In this document: positions 63,144 to 64,000 of the stretch, one piece after another
Layout: the number at the start of each line of letters is the position of its first letter
Position numbering within the stretch: position 1 is the stretch's first letter
DNA from: Caldilineaceae bacterium
GTDB lineage: Bacteria; Chloroflexota; Anaerolineae; Caldilineales; Caldilineaceae
Direction of reading: 5' to 3'
NCBI GenBank assembly: GCA_022842065.1
Contig: JALHQH010000005.1
Location: forward strand, 310,001 to 374,000
Length of the DNA stretch: 64,000 nucleotides
The notes under the pieces: model-generated
Databases searched by the model: none
What the model saw: only the letters and a program-made list of their open reading frames with translations
Told to the model about the DNA's origin: nothing
Program-made: the position numbers and the translations under genes

Positions 63144-64000
63144 TTAATCGGCCGAAGCCCCAGCGGTCAGCGAAATCGGTGCGTAGTTGGGGGGCGCCGC
63201 GGTCCAGCCATTGGCCGCCACCCAGCCCTCTTTGGCAACCTTGACGACAAAGTCAACCATCAAGCCAGGAATATCCACCCCGGTCGGTTGGATGCTATTG
63301 CGGAACTCCATCGTGTAGTTGACTTCGTTGATGAGCAGGCCCCGATCGGGATCTTCCAACACATCAATCGCCACCACGCCACCGCCCACGGCATTGGCTG
63401 CCCGCACACAGATATCATCCAATGCCGGGGTGACCACACAATTTGACGATTTACCCCCGCGTGCCGTGTTGGTGATCCAGTGGGGTGAGTCACGGTAAAT
63501 TGCACAGATCGTCTGGCCACCGATGACAAAGGCACGGATGTCGCGCATTGGTTTGTTGATATATTCCTGAATATAGAAGATGCCGTGATGGTAGCTGCCC
63601 AACACTTCTTTGTGTTCTAGAATCGCTTCGGCGGCGTCGCGGTCGTTGATCTTGCTCAACAGCCGGCCCCACGAGCCGACCGCCGGCTTGAGGACAACCG
63701 GATAGCCTAAGGTTTCAATCGCCCGGATCGCACTTTCCGGCGTATAGGCCACCAGACAGCGCGGCTGGGGAACGCCGGCCGCGGTCAACGCGCTGGTGGT
63801 TTGCAGCTTGTTGCCACAGATATCAGCAACCTGGGCCGAATTAACGGTCTGAATGCCACGGTCATTTAAAATGCGCAGGCTGTAGAGCGCCCGGCCATGA
63901 TTAATACAGCGCTCAATGATGACATCATATTGATTATAGGGCTCGCTGCGCTGCTCGTTATCCGTAATATCAAAAATAATATCTTGATCATCCAACAGAT
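63144..64000 (-). CDS. lysX: LysX/ArgX-type ATP-grasp ligase, N-terminus cut by window end
   Basis: The frame is still open at 64000, so the first residues are missing; the visible part is about 285 residues. The typical family sequence [20 protein letters not shown] is followed by ATP-grasp elements: [20 protein letters not shown] (Lys and Gly-rich loop), [20 protein letters not shown] and the Mg-binding [13 protein letters not shown]. LysX links alpha-aminoadipate (or ArgX links glutamate) to the C-terminal glutamate of the carrier LysW. The C-terminal 20-30 residues are Ala/Pro/Thr rich. The next gene is lysY, the partner reductase. Substrate choice between lysine and arginine branches cannot be made with certainty. 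Confidence 0.88.
   Translation of the reverse strand, partial: LLDDQDIIFDITDNEQRSEPYNQYDVIIERCINHGRALYSLRILNDRGIQTVNSAQVADICGNKLQTTSALTAAGVPQPRCLVAYTPESAIRAIETLGYPVVLKPAVGSWGRLLSKINDRDAAEAILEHKEVLGSYHHGIFYIQEYINKPMRDIRAFVIGGQTICAIYRDSPHWITNTARGGKSSNCVVTPALDDICVRAANAVGGGVVAIDVLEDPDRGLLINEVNYTMEFRNSIQPTGVDIPGLMVDFVVKVAKEGWVAANGWTAAPPNYAPISLTAGASAD

Overview
The window looks like a chromosome segment of a Chloroflexota bacterium (Anaerolineae/Caldilineae type). This is inferred from moderately high GC, carbohydrate-uptake operons, a LysX-LysY pair of the amino-carrier-protein (LysW) lysine/arginine pathway, the 'YVYLPLMQN' segment after a signal peptide, and dense intergenic palindromes. It cannot be assigned to a species from the sequence. 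No rRNA, CRISPR array, prophage or intact transposase was seen.

Layout. 1-4454 (minus): a tight three-gene operon of a DUF559-type nuclease, a winged-helix protein and a very long protein with two P-loop ATPase domains (AAA+ then HerA/FtsK-like) that runs off the window start; this is the best candidate for an undescribed, probably defence-related, system. 4789-11054: aldo/keto reductase, a TIM-barrel isomerase and a CUT1-type sugar ABC transporter (binding protein and two permeases, no ATPase), with a toxin-antitoxin module wedged between the permeases whose toxin carries a nonsense codon. 11310-18516 (minus): a LacI regulator followed by a complete family-5 (Dpp/Opp-type) ABC transporter; a consensus sigma-70 promoter with a perfect 16-bp LacI-type operator precedes it. 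18847-22346 (plus): a sugar isomerase, an orphan antitoxin-like gene, a Gfo/Idh/MocA oxidoreductase and a second TIM-barrel isomerase, probably the catabolic partner of the transporters.

22.5-38.7 kb is mixed housekeeping and accessory: DinB-like protein, formamidase with a zinc ribbon, MoaD-like protein, CrtC/AttH-like lipoprotein, 2Fe-2S ferredoxin, phosphate-type binding protein, tgt, acyl-CoA ligase, AlbA_2/ATPase regulator, VOC protein, threonine synthase, Phd/RelE pair, class V aminotransferase, enolase-superfamily enzyme, HNH endonuclease and an FtsB-like protein. tRNA-Leu(CAG) lies at 38963-39046. 39.2-49.8 kb: a membrane-anchored family-5 binding protein behind secG, a polytopic membrane protein, tatA, recN, an NfeD-type protease, a methyltransferase and a zinc alcohol dehydrogenase.

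49.9-54.3 kb: full-length gcvP and, 1.2 kb upstream on the same strand, a tandem glycine riboswitch with its own promoter and terminator; an oppositely oriented lipoprotein gene sits between them. 54.4-58.3 kb: a secreted protein and a MalT-type LuxR regulator. 58.6-64.0 kb (minus): lysX (cut by the window end), lysY and a 1052-residue kinase / M23 peptidase / PLP-enzyme fusion. Four DnaA-box-like 9-mers at two-turn spacing lie between lysX and lysY.

Almost every intergenic gap holds a long inverted repeat. At least five families recur here. One supplies the stop codon of an ABC ATPase gene, and a similar 7-nt tandem array is translated in frame inside the M23 domain of the fusion protein.
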